Shown in pieces: positions 1 to 5,179 of a DNA stretch of 5,179 nt. Below the pieces are notes generated by a model. That model was not told the origin of the DNA. It did no database searches and saw nothing but the letters and a program-made list of their open reading frames with translations. Source of the stretch: Alphaproteobacteria bacterium (GTDB lineage: Bacteria; Pseudomonadota; Alphaproteobacteria; Micropepsales; Micropepsaceae); contig PKWC01000033.1 in NCBI GenBank assembly GCA_003131925.1, forward strand, positions 34,120-39,298. Direction: 5' to 3'. The stretch's first letter is position 1; each line of letters begins with the position of its first letter. The position numbers and the translations under genes were made by a program.

Positions 1-2
1 TA

Positions 3-698
3 AAAGCTCTTCAGCCTGCCGGCGCTCTCGGGCGCCAGCAGGTCGAGGAGGCGGAGAAGCGGGTTCAAGCCATCGAAAGCGTACGCGACGCGCGCACGTC
101 CGCATGGCAGGCGGCGACGCGACTCAAGGAAGGCGTCGAGCGATTTACGGAGCTATCGACCGAGCGAGATGAGGTCCGAAAGCGGCTCCGTAGCCTCGAG
201 GACAGGTTGACCAAAGAACGGGAGCGGCTTGCAGCCTTCCGCGACAAGCAGGGCCTTACCTTCGGCCGAATAACGGAGAAATTCTCCGCCATCATTCGTC
301 GTCTGATCAACGAGAATGCGAAGGGAGCCGTGACGCTGAGCGGCGATAGGCTGCAATTGACCGTCGATGTCGACGGAGATCGCCGTACAGCGGCCATAGA
401 GTCGCTTAAGGTGCTGGCTTTCGACCTCGCCTGCCTCTGCTTGAGCATCGAGGGCGCAACGCGCATCCCCGCATTCCTCGTTCACGATAGCCCCCGTGAG
501 GCCGATCTCGGTCTCAGCATCTATGACGAGCTGTTCCGGCTGATGCGTGAGCTTGAGGAGATGACCGGAACAGCGGCCTTTCAATACATCGTGACGACCA
601 CTACTCGCCCCCCTGATGACCTCCGCTGCGATCCTTGGCTGAGGCTGACCCTGAGGGGAGCACCTGGGTCGGAACGTCTCATGGCGCGAGATCTATAG
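3..698 (+). CDS. C-terminal part of an SMC/ABC-like coiled-coil ATPase (5' end missing)
   Basis: The frame is open from the left edge to a TAG at 696-698, giving 231 visible residues; the true start and the Walker A motif lie outside the window. The first third, to about position 260, is rich in Glu, Arg, Lys and Gln with heptad-like spacing and reads as the descending arm of a coiled coil. The globular end follows. A helix with FDLA (420-431) sits where SMC/ABC ATPases have the helix after the signature motif. A strand ending in HDSP (483-494), followed by READ, fits a Walker B and D-loop region with Asp-Ser in place of Asp-Glu. A final strand QYIVTTT suits the switch region. This arrangement resembles the DUF2326-type C-termini of ABC-three-component ATPases; that family call is inference from pattern. 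The product probably binds and hydrolyses ATP at a dimer interface and acts with the HNH nuclease encoded 3 nt downstream. It could instead be another RecN/SMC-like repair or defence ATPase. Confidence 0.75.
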   Translation, partial: KALQPAGALGRQQVEEAEKRVQAIESVRDARTSAWQAATRLKEGVERFTELSTERDEVRKRLRSLEDRLTKERERLAAFRDKQGLTFGRITEKFSAIIRRLINENAKGAVTLSGDRLQLTVDVDGDRRTAAIESLKVLAFDLACLCLSIEGATRIPAFLVHDSPREADLGLSIYDELFRLMRELEEMTGTAAFQYIVTTTTRPPDDLRCDPWLRLTLRGAPGSERLMARDL

Positions 699-701
699 AC
701 A

Positions 702-1484
702 ATGATTGAAGCGCCCCAGTCCTTTGTGGTTCGCGAGGAATGTGAGAAGGCCGCGTCGCAGAACGGTTTTCGACGTGTTCTAGGCGAAGATGCCGGGTGG
801 CGAGCATTCGCGTCCACCACGGCGCACGGAGTTATCTATCTGGCCGCCGAGGGCATCAATGGGCCGTGGTTTCTCGCTGTAGATCATGCTGGCGTAGTCG
901 CTGAGCTCGAACCGCCTTCAGCGGATGTGCAAGGCCCCGGCAAAGCCCGTTACGCCTTCGCAACCCTGCGCGAACTGTACGCTGCGGTCGATCGCGTATA
1001 CGCGCTTGGCCTCAGCCTTCCTGACGCGCCGCTGCGCGAGTTCGAAACCCGCGTCGCCAATCTGCCGCGAACCACCGAGGCCGAGCGTCTCGTCGTACAG
1101 CGGATCGGCCAGGACATTTTCCGTACCCGTCTGATGGACTACTGGCAGGGCCGCTGTCCCCTGACCGGCATCACCGACGCAGCCCTAATTCGTGCCTCTC
1201 ACATCATCCCCTGGGCGGAATGCGAGACAGACGCGGAAAGGCTTGACGTGCACAACGGCCTCCTCCTCTCGGCGCTTTGGGATGCCGCATTCGACCGCGC
1301 GCTTGTGACCTTCGACGACCACGGCCGGCCGGAGTTCTCGCCGAGTCTCAGCGAGCGAGCTCATTCCGAACTTCGCTGGACCGCCCCCATCCCCCTGACG
1401 GATGAACATCGCCGGCGGCTTGCCAGCCACCGGGAGAGGGCGCGCGGGCTAGTCATAGCGCAGGTCCGTGACGACCCAGCCTGA
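702..1484 (+). CDS. HNH endonuclease (HNH_2-type) with an N-terminal domain of unknown role
   Basis: This complete 260-aa ORF begins 3 nt after the stop of the ATPase gene. No good Shine-Dalgarno precedes the ATG, so translation is probably coupled to the upstream gene. The C-terminal half carries an HNH_2-like nuclease core: GQDIFR at about residues 136-141, CPLTG at 152-156, the first catalytic-type His in SHIIPW (H167), then HNGLLL (N185) and the WDAAFD segment (193-198). The last canonical His position reads Trp-Asp (W193-D194). This class cuts double-stranded DNA and is common in restriction and conflict systems. Residues 1-130 are a mixed alpha/beta domain with no motif I recognise, possibly a sensor or a partner-binding domain. 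The ATPase-HNH order suggests the nuclease is the effector of the unit. The nuclease fold call is strong; the target and the system name are inference. Its last 32 bp overlap the convergent gene on the other strand. Confidence 0.85.
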   Translation: MIEAPQSFVVREECEKAASQNGFRRVLGEDAGWRAFASTTAHGVIYLAAEGINGPWFLAVDHAGVVAELEPPSADVQGPGKARYAFATLRELYAAVDRVYALGLSLPDAPLREFETRVANLPRTTEAERLVVQRIGQDIFRTRLMDYWQGRCPLTGITDAALIRASHIIPWAECETDAERLDVHNGLLLSALWDAAFDRALVTFDDHGRPEFSPSLSERAHSELRWTAPIPLTDEHRRRLASHRERARGLVIAQVRDDPA

Positions 1485-2046
1485 TCTCCGCGACCGCCGA
1501 AACCAATGCAGAGTTAAGCGCCAGCATCGCAGCCTGCAGGTGCGACAGGCTGACATAGGCTTCGAACTCGATGGGCGCGTCCCCCGCGTCGATTGGCGTT
1601 CCGTAGTTGCCATACCGGAATGCGGTCGAATTTGGATCGATGGCAGCCAATTCCTTCATTCGCCTCACGATCCAGGCAGGCACATCTTGTCTATATTTAT
1701 CTTTGACCATTTCCACGAAGCTGTCGGTGAGGCCAGTCAAATTATGAGTTCGCTTGGAAGCGGGTAGTGCGGCTTTGAGAATGAGTTCGCAAGAGTGCCG
1801 GTAGAGGAATAGGGCTGCGTTGCCTACCTGGTAGTCGGCGATACGCTTCTCCTTAATCGCGTCCACCAGCTCATTGGCGGCAGCGAAGTATTCCTCGGCA
1901 AGGGAAGCGGTATTGGCCTGCATCATACCGCCGATGGCGAAGCCGTACGGCCCGGACCATTCGTCCTCACGTGCGTGGTCCCCGGTAAGCTCCTCGAAGA
2001 GCGGGCGGGTCATGGTCTCTTCGGTAAAGACATCAGCGCGCGTCAC
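1453..2046 (-). CDS. HEPN-like hypothetical protein
   Basis: A 197-aa protein starting at GTG 2046-2044. GAAGGA lies 9 nt upstream (2061-2056), and the GTG overlaps the TGA of a short upstream ORF as GTGA. An internal ATG at residue 12 is the alternative start but has a weaker ribosome site. The protein is mostly helical. Residues 76-106 contain a helix with RHSCELILKAAL (83-94) and then HNLTGL (101-106), the pairing of an E-x-x-L-K-A helix with a His-Asn/Asp-Leu turn that is typical of HEPN-fold proteins. The RX4-6H ribonuclease motif of active HEPN toxins is not visible, so it may be a non-catalytic or RNA-binding HEPN. A second conserved-looking patch is FRYGNYGTP near residue 143. The HEPN assignment is a motif-level inference. 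The gene is the last of a minus-strand operon. Positions 1681-1800 are about 47% GC by my count, well below the flanks, which may mark a separate origin. Confidence 0.75.
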   Translation of the reverse strand: MTRADVFTEETMTRPLFEELTGDHAREDEWSGPYGFAIGGMMQANTASLAEEYFAAANELVDAIKEKRIADYQVGNAALFLYRHSCELILKAALPASKRTHNLTGLTDSFVEMVKDKYRQDVPAWIVRRMKELAAIDPNSTAFRYGNYGTPIDAGDAPIEFEAYVSLSHLQAAMLALNSALVSAVAEIRLGRHGPAL

Positions 2047-2138
2047 GCGAACATATCCTTCAAAATCGATTGACCAGTGCGAGCAGCCTGCCCGGGGGTA
2101 TCGGCGGCCAAAGTTATAGGCGCATGTCGAAGAGTCAT
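2043..2138 (-). CDS. Short ORF (31 aa), translationally coupled to the HEPN-like gene
   Basis: This ATG-to-TGA ORF of 31 codons fills the gap between the two larger minus-strand genes. Three things seen in the sequence support it. A GGAGG (2148-2144) lies 5 nt before the ATG. The start falls only 16 nt after the stop of the upstream gene. The TGA (2045-2043) overlaps the GTG start of the HEPN-like gene in the compact form GTGA. The peptide begins MTLRHAPITL and ends SILKDMFA; it has a Gly/Ala/Thr-rich centre, no hydrophobic segment and no recognised domain. It could be a small antitoxin or partner of the HEPN-like protein, or a leader ORF that sets the downstream gene's translation. A third possibility is the true N-terminus of the downstream protein separated by a frameshift, since the downstream frame is also open through this stretch but has no start codon there. 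Function is unknown. Confidence 0.5.
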   Translation of the reverse strand: MTLRHAPITLAADTPGQAARTGQSILKDMFA

Positions 2139-2143
2139 CCTTT

Positions 2144-2148
2144 CCTCC
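2144..2148 (-). promoter_or_regulatory. Strong ribosome binding site for the 31-aa ORF
   Basis: GGAGG on the minus strand sits 5 nt upstream of the ATG at 2138-2136. It is the main reason to regard the short ORF as translated. It lies between the TAG of the upstream gene (2157-2155) and the ATG, as expected inside an operon. Confidence 0.6.
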
Positions 2149-2154
2149 GACCCG

Positions 2155-2709
2155 CTAGGCGCGGCGCAACATCCGCTCGATGTGCACGCGCTGATAGCCA
2201 TGCGAATGGACCTGCTGGCGAAGCTGCCGGATGTCGCGCACGCCGAACGCCACAGCGGCCTTCAGTGGGCTGGCGAAAGTCGCGTAGTAGGTCCAGCGCA
2301 CGCCGGCGGGCAGCGGGGCATTCTGCCGCCGATCAGTGATGACGACGTCGCGCGGGTCGCTCGCGTTGCGGAATGCGTGAAAGGTGAACCAGTCGGGGCG
2401 GCGGTAGCGCGCGGCCTTGCTGAACGGTACTGACTGCACCTTCACGTCACTCTGGTCGAGCACCCAATCCCTCTGCTCCAAGATTTGCCGGACCATGTGG
2501 CCGACCATCTGCTTCACGCGATCGGCCAGGACCTCTTCCCTGAACTCTGTGAGAAGCTGCTCCTCGATGCCTTCGACTGCGGGCTTGCTCAGTTCAGAGG
2601 CCGTTTCCAGTCGCGCCACATTCTCCGGACGCGTCAGGAACCCCCAAATGTGCTGGCCGAGATCCGACTCGTAAAGCGATGTGAATTTCTCTGGGCTGTA
2701 GGCAAACAT
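2155..2709 (-). CDS. Unrecognised 184-aa protein, first gene of the minus-strand operon
   Basis: The chosen start is the ATG at 2709-2707 because AAAGGAGG (2724-2717) lies 7 nt upstream. A TTG at 2760 would add 17 residues but overlaps the likely -35 box. I do not recognise the family. The first 80 residues look helical and acidic, with SDLGQHIWGFLTR at 15-27 and a long helix near 44-80. Residues 63-104 read as a helix (KQMVGHMVRQILEQRDWVLD), a short strand (VKVQSV) and then FSKAARYRRP, which could form a small helix-turn-helix or winged-helix unit. The C-terminal third has alternating strands (RWTYYATF, KAAVAFGV) and ends in a basic tail, RMLRRA. There is no signal peptide or membrane segment. 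As the first gene of the operon facing the nuclease/PHP-ATPase pair, it might be a DNA-binding regulator or a recognition subunit; that is inference. Coding status is well supported by the start site and operon spacing. Confidence 0.8.
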   Translation of the reverse strand: MFAYSPEKFTSLYESDLGQHIWGFLTRPENVARLETASELSKPAVEGIEEQLLTEFREEVLADRVKQMVGHMVRQILEQRDWVLDQSDVKVQSVPFSKAARYRRPDWFTFHAFRNASDPRDVVITDRRQNAPLPAGVRWTYYATFASPLKAAVAFGVRDIRQLRQQVHSHGYQRVHIERMLRRA

Positions 2710-2716
2710 GAGAGGG

Positions 2717-2724
2717 CCTCCTTT
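2717..2724 (-). promoter_or_regulatory. Ribosome binding site fixing the start at 2709
   Basis: AAAGGAGG on the minus strand ends 7 nt before ATG 2709-2707, a near-ideal match and spacing. It favours this ATG over the upstream in-frame TTG at 2760. Confidence 0.75.
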
Positions 2725-2750
2725 ACCGGGCAAATATGGCCGGTTATATA
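2722..2750 (+). promoter_or_regulatory. Candidate promoter for the nuclease/PHP-ATPase operon
   Basis: On the plus strand TTTACC (2722-2727) is followed after 17 bp by TATATA (2745-2750). Initiation would fall around 2757, almost on the ATG at 2760, implying a leaderless or nearly leaderless transcript. It interleaves with the opposing promoter, so both could be bound by one regulator or polymerase and exclude each other. Box matches are partial. Confidence 0.35.
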
Positions 2751-2760
2751 GGACTGTCAA
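2731..2760 (-). promoter_or_regulatory. Candidate sigma-70 promoter for the minus-strand operon
   Basis: On the minus strand a perfect TTGACA (2760-2755) is followed after 18 bp by TATTTG (2736-2731). Transcription would start near 2724, leaving a leader of about 15 nt that holds only the ribosome binding site. The -35 box is exact but the -10 box is weak, so this is a candidate only. It overlaps the start region of the divergent nuclease gene. Confidence 0.4.
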
Positions 2761-3476
2761 TGGCGGGGCGGCGGCTATTAGACTGCCGAAATCGGGAGGC
2801 GGGCTTGGATTTCGAGGATCTTGTCACGGCATTGGCGCCGCCGCCAAACCGCGTCGGCAAGGCGAATGACGCGCATGAGCACCACCTGTACGAAGGTGCG
2901 GTGATGGTCGCCTACGCCATGCATCTGCTGCGCACGGAAGGCGCTCGCGACGTGCGCATCCATCCTGACGGCGAGCATGGCAAGCAGTTCGACTTCGCAG
3001 GTTGGCTTTCGCGCCGTGGGTTCTCGAAGACGTCTAGCCTTGGCAGCACGGCTTATGGCGGCGTTTACAGGAACCCTGAGGGCCAGACTATTACGGTTAA
3101 TCCCCGTTCGGGTCTCAGCGATGTGGTGGCGGAAGGTGGAGGCCAGGTCATCTCGGCCGAGTGCAAGGGTGGCATCATCAACACCCGCCATCCCGGACAG
3201 GTATCGCGGCTCTACAAAGGGCTTTGCGAGACGGTAGGCATGTTGATGGCGACCCCGGCGCAAGGCCGTCGCCAGGTCGCGGTCGTGCCGATGACGGAAG
3301 GCACGATTCGGCTCGCGGAGCGCTTGGCCCCTCGGTGTGCATTGGCCGGCATTGAGATCGCGCTGATCGGCAGCCGTGGTGAGGTCGTGAGCATATCGCC
3401 ATGGCTGAATATTGAGGAGCGCCTGGGCCAGACGCCGGAGACGAGCAAGAATATGGGGGCGTCGGGGAAATGCTGA
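2760..3476 (+). CDS. PD-(D/E)XK-type nuclease-like protein
   Basis: A 238-aa protein from ATG 2760; an in-frame ATG at 2736 would add 8 residues. I prefer 2760 because AGGA lies 6 nt upstream (2750-2753) and because the likely -10 box falls between the two ATGs. The core has the order of a PD-(D/E)XK restriction-endonuclease-like fold: an early helix with Glu (LYEGAVMVAYAMHLL, 43-57), a strand with D121 (SGLSDVVA), a Gly-rich turn, then the strand AECKGG carrying E134 and K136. Asp followed about 13 residues later by Glu-x-Lys is the metal-binding and catalytic signature of this superfamily. The C-terminal half has alternating strands and helices (RQVAVVPM, GIEIALIG) that complete an alpha/beta fold. 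Its stop overlaps the start of the PHP-ATPase gene by 7 nt, so the two are probably made together and may act as nuclease and ATPase subunits. Which DNA or RNA it cuts is unknown. Confidence 0.8.
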   Translation: MAGRRLLDCRNREAGLDFEDLVTALAPPPNRVGKANDAHEHHLYEGAVMVAYAMHLLRTEGARDVRIHPDGEHGKQFDFAGWLSRRGFSKTSSLGSTAYGGVYRNPEGQTITVNPRSGLSDVVAEGGGQVISAECKGGIINTRHPGQVSRLYKGLCETVGMLMATPAQGRRQVAVVPMTEGTIRLAERLAPRCALAGIEIALIGSRGEVVSISPWLNIEERLGQTPETSKNMGASGKC

Positions 3477-5179
3477 GCAGAGGATCGGAGTGGCGCCGGT
3501 GGGAGCCGCACATTCACGCGCCAGGCACCGCGATGAACAATCAATTCGGCGGGCCGACCGCCTGGGAAGACTATTTGACCGCGCTGGAAATGGCGGCGCC
3601 GGCGATCGAGGCGATCGCGGTGACCGACTACTACGTGACGGATACATACGAGGAGGTGCTTCGGCGCAAGGTGGCTGGCAGGCTGCCGAAGGCCAAGCTC
3701 GTCTTTCCCAACGTCGAGCTGCGGTTGGACGTGGCGACGGCCAAGGGCGGTTTCGTCAACCTCCACCTCTTCGTCAGCCCGGAAGACCCGAAGCACATCG
3801 AGGAGCTGCAGCGCCTGCTCTCGCGCCTGCAATTCAACGTGATGCAGGATCGCTTCGATTGCACCCGGGCCGACCTGATGCGCCTCGGCAAGAAGGCTGA
3901 TCCCAACATCACCGACGATCGCGCGGCGCTCGCCTACGGCGCCAACCAGTTCAAGGTCAATTTCCAGAAGCTCCGCGAAGTGTTCTCCGAAAGCGGATGG
4001 GCGAGGAACAACATCCTGATCGCGGTGGCCGGCGGCGCGACGGACGGCACGTCGGGCGTGCGGGAGGCTGCCGATCAGACGATCCGACGCGAGATCGAGG
4101 GCTTCGCCCATGTGATCTTCGCGGGCAGCCCTGCGCAGCGTGAGTTCTGGTTGGGTCAGAAGGACCTCAGGCCCGACGAAATCCGCGCGCGCTACGGCGG
4201 GCTGAAGCCCTGTCTGCACGGGAGCGACGCGCATAAGCTCGACGACGTGGCGTCGCCATTCGGAAATCGCTTCTCGTGGATCAAGGGCGGGCTCGAATTC
4301 GATGCGCTCCGCCAAGCGTGTATCGATCCCGACGGGCGCGCCTATGTCGGTGAGCAGCCGCCGCGCTCGGCCATGCCGTCGCAGGTCATCTCGCACGTCC
4401 AGACCGGCAATGCGGATTGGGCCACCACGCCCGACATCCCTCTCAATCATGGTCTCGTCGCCATCATCGGCGCGCGCGGATCGGGGAAGACAGCCCTGGC
4501 CGACGTGATCGCGGCCGGCTGCGACGCGATTTCGCCGTCCGGCTGGAACGCCGATGAGAACATCAGCCCGTCGTTCTTAGCCCGGGCGCGCAAATTGATC
4601 GGCAACGCATCGACGACGCTGACCTGGGGCGGGGGCGCGACGGTGACGCGCGCCCTGGATGGCAGCGACGCCAACGGCCATATGACCTTTCCGCGTGCCC
4701 GGTATCTCTCCCAGCAATTCGTCGAGGAGCTTTGCTCGGCCAAGGGCGTCTCCGACGGCCTGGTTGACGAGATTGAGCGCGTGATCTTCGAGTCGCATTC
4801 CCAGGACGATCGTGAATGGGCGCTCGATTTCGCCGAGCTGCGCGACCAGCAGACTTCGCGGTTCCAGCAGGCGCGCGAGCGCGAGGCCGAGGCGATCGCC
4901 GACATCTCGGACCGCATCGCCACTGAGTTTGAGAAAGAAAGCCTTGTCGCAACGCTGACCACCCAAGTCGGGCAGAAGAAGAAGCTGATCGCGGATTACA
5001 CAGCCGATCGCGCCAAGCTCGTCGTCAAGGGCACCGAGGCGCAGGTGGCTCGGCACACCCAGCTCAGCGGGGCGGCCCAGAATCTACGCAACAAGATCCA
5101 GTCCTTCGGCAATCAGCGCCGCACCTTCGTCGCCCTGCAGGACGAGGTCCGAAGCGTCCGCGCCACCGGCGCGCCGGAG
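3470..5179 (+). CDS. PHP-domain, SMC-like P-loop ATPase (Ppl/TrlF-type), N-terminal 570 residues
   Basis: The frame is open from ATG 3470 to the right edge, so the C-terminus is missing. The N-terminal PHP (polymerase and histidinol phosphatase) domain shows its metal-binding motifs in order: HIH (H14, H16), TDYY (D53), NVEL (E83), LHLF (H99) and HGSDAH (H250, D253, H255). PHP domains are metal-dependent phosphoesterases. A P-loop follows, GARGSGKT at 334-341 (K340, T341), then RYLSQQF at 411-417, which fits a Q-loop region. From about residue 445 the chain is charged and heptad-like, the start of an SMC-type coiled coil. Walker B and the signature motif should lie beyond the window; relatives run to roughly 900-1000 residues. 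PHP fused to an SMC-like ATPase matches the protein reported as the Ppl antiphage system, and the TrlF-type family is similarly built. The gene overlaps the upstream nuclease gene by 7 nt (ATGCTGA), implying coupled translation. The domain calls are strong; the defence role is inferred. Confidence 0.9.
   Translation, partial: MLSRGSEWRRWEPHIHAPGTAMNNQFGGPTAWEDYLTALEMAAPAIEAIAVTDYYVTDTYEEVLRRKVAGRLPKAKLVFPNVELRLDVATAKGGFVNLHLFVSPEDPKHIEELQRLLSRLQFNVMQDRFDCTRADLMRLGKKADPNITDDRAALAYGANQFKVNFQKLREVFSESGWARNNILIAVAGGATDGTSGVREAADQTIRREIEGFAHVIFAGSPAQREFWLGQKDLRPDEIRARYGGLKPCLHGSDAHKLDDVASPFGNRFSWIKGGLEFDALRQACIDPDGRAYVGEQPPRSAMPSQVISHVQTGNADWATTPDIPLNHGLVAIIGARGSGKTALADVIAAGCDAISPSGWNADENISPSFLARARKLIGNASTTLTWGGGATVTRALDGSDANGHMTFPRARYLSQQFVEELCSAKGVSDGLVDEIERVIFESHSQDDREWALDFAELRDQQTSRFQQAREREAEAIADISDRIATEFEKESLVATLTTQVGQKKKLIADYTADRAKLVVKGTEAQVARHTQLSGAAQNLRNKIQSFGNQRRTFVALQDEVRSVRATGAPE

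Noticed and set aside
153..584. 143-residue minus-strand open frame
   Set aside because: It lies opposite the ATPase C-terminus, which shows FDLA and HDSP motifs on the plus strand; no ribosome site or family features.
1485..1560. Transcription terminator between the convergent genes
   Set aside because: I found no stable hairpin with a T-tract on either strand here; both genes simply overlap.
2085..2105. CCCGGG palindrome inside the gap between minus-strand genes
   Set aside because: Short GC palindromes are frequent at this base composition, and this one lies within the 31-aa ORF without other operator-like context.
2736..2759. Upstream ATG for the PD-(D/E)XK gene
   Set aside because: It has no good Shine-Dalgarno and lies before the likely -10 box; ATG 2760 has AGGA at a suitable distance. 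Not excluded.
2710..2760. 17-residue N-terminal extension of the 184-aa protein from TTG 2760
   Set aside because: The ATG at 2709 has a near-perfect ribosome binding site, and the TTG sits inside the likely -35 box.
2778..3647. 289-residue open frame on the minus strand
   Set aside because: It is Arg/Ala/Pro-rich with no motif and runs antisense to the PD-(D/E)XK gene and the start of the PHP gene; a coding shadow.
3212..4450. 412-residue open frame on the minus strand
   Set aside because: It lies opposite the nuclease and PHP-ATPase genes. The plus strand there carries HIH, HGSDAH, AECKGG and other family motifs. The long opposite frame is an effect of high third-position GC.
4447..5056. 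Several minus-strand open frames of 129-171 residues
   Set aside because: They are antisense to the P-loop and coiled-coil region of the PHP-ATPase, whose frame is open without interruption to the window edge.

Overview
This is a gene-dense, GC-rich window (eyeballed above 60% over most of its length) with short or overlapping gene junctions. Codon choice strongly favours G or C in third position, and ATG and GTG starts both occur. This suits an alphaproteobacterium, perhaps a sphingomonad or rhizobial relative, but no housekeeping or RNA gene is present to fix the taxon. The content looks like an accessory or defence-island segment: an SMC/ABC-like ATPase end, an HNH nuclease, a HEPN-like protein, a PD-(D/E)XK nuclease and a PHP-domain ATPase with a coiled coil.

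Layout. (1) Positions 3-1484, plus strand: the 3' end of a coiled-coil ABC/SMC-like ATPase, followed after 3 nt by an HNH endonuclease. (2) Positions 1453-2709, minus strand: an apparent three-gene operon, read from 2709 downwards. It holds an unrecognised 184-aa protein, a 31-aa ORF with a strong Shine-Dalgarno, and a 197-aa HEPN-like protein coupled to the small ORF by a GTGA stop/start overlap. Its 3' end overlaps the end of the HNH gene by 32 bp. (3) Positions 2710-2759: a 50-bp divergent promoter region. (4) Positions 2760-5179, plus strand: a PD-(D/E)XK nuclease overlapping by 7 nt a PHP-domain P-loop ATPase of the Ppl/TrlF kind. The ATPase runs off the right edge.

How the genes may work together (inference). 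The ATPase-HNH pair resembles the ATPase and effector ends of an ABC-three-component-like conflict system. The PD-(D/E)XK plus PHP-ATPase pair looks like a two-gene nuclease/ATPase defence module. The PHP-ATPase resembles the protein reported as the single-gene Ppl antiphage system, here with a translationally coupled nuclease. The divergent three-gene operon shares its promoter region with this module, so all five genes could be one unit. The small coupled ORF is the least expected element of the window. No tRNA, rRNA, IS element, CRISPR array or convincing terminator was seen, and no gene-free stretch exceeds about 50 bp.
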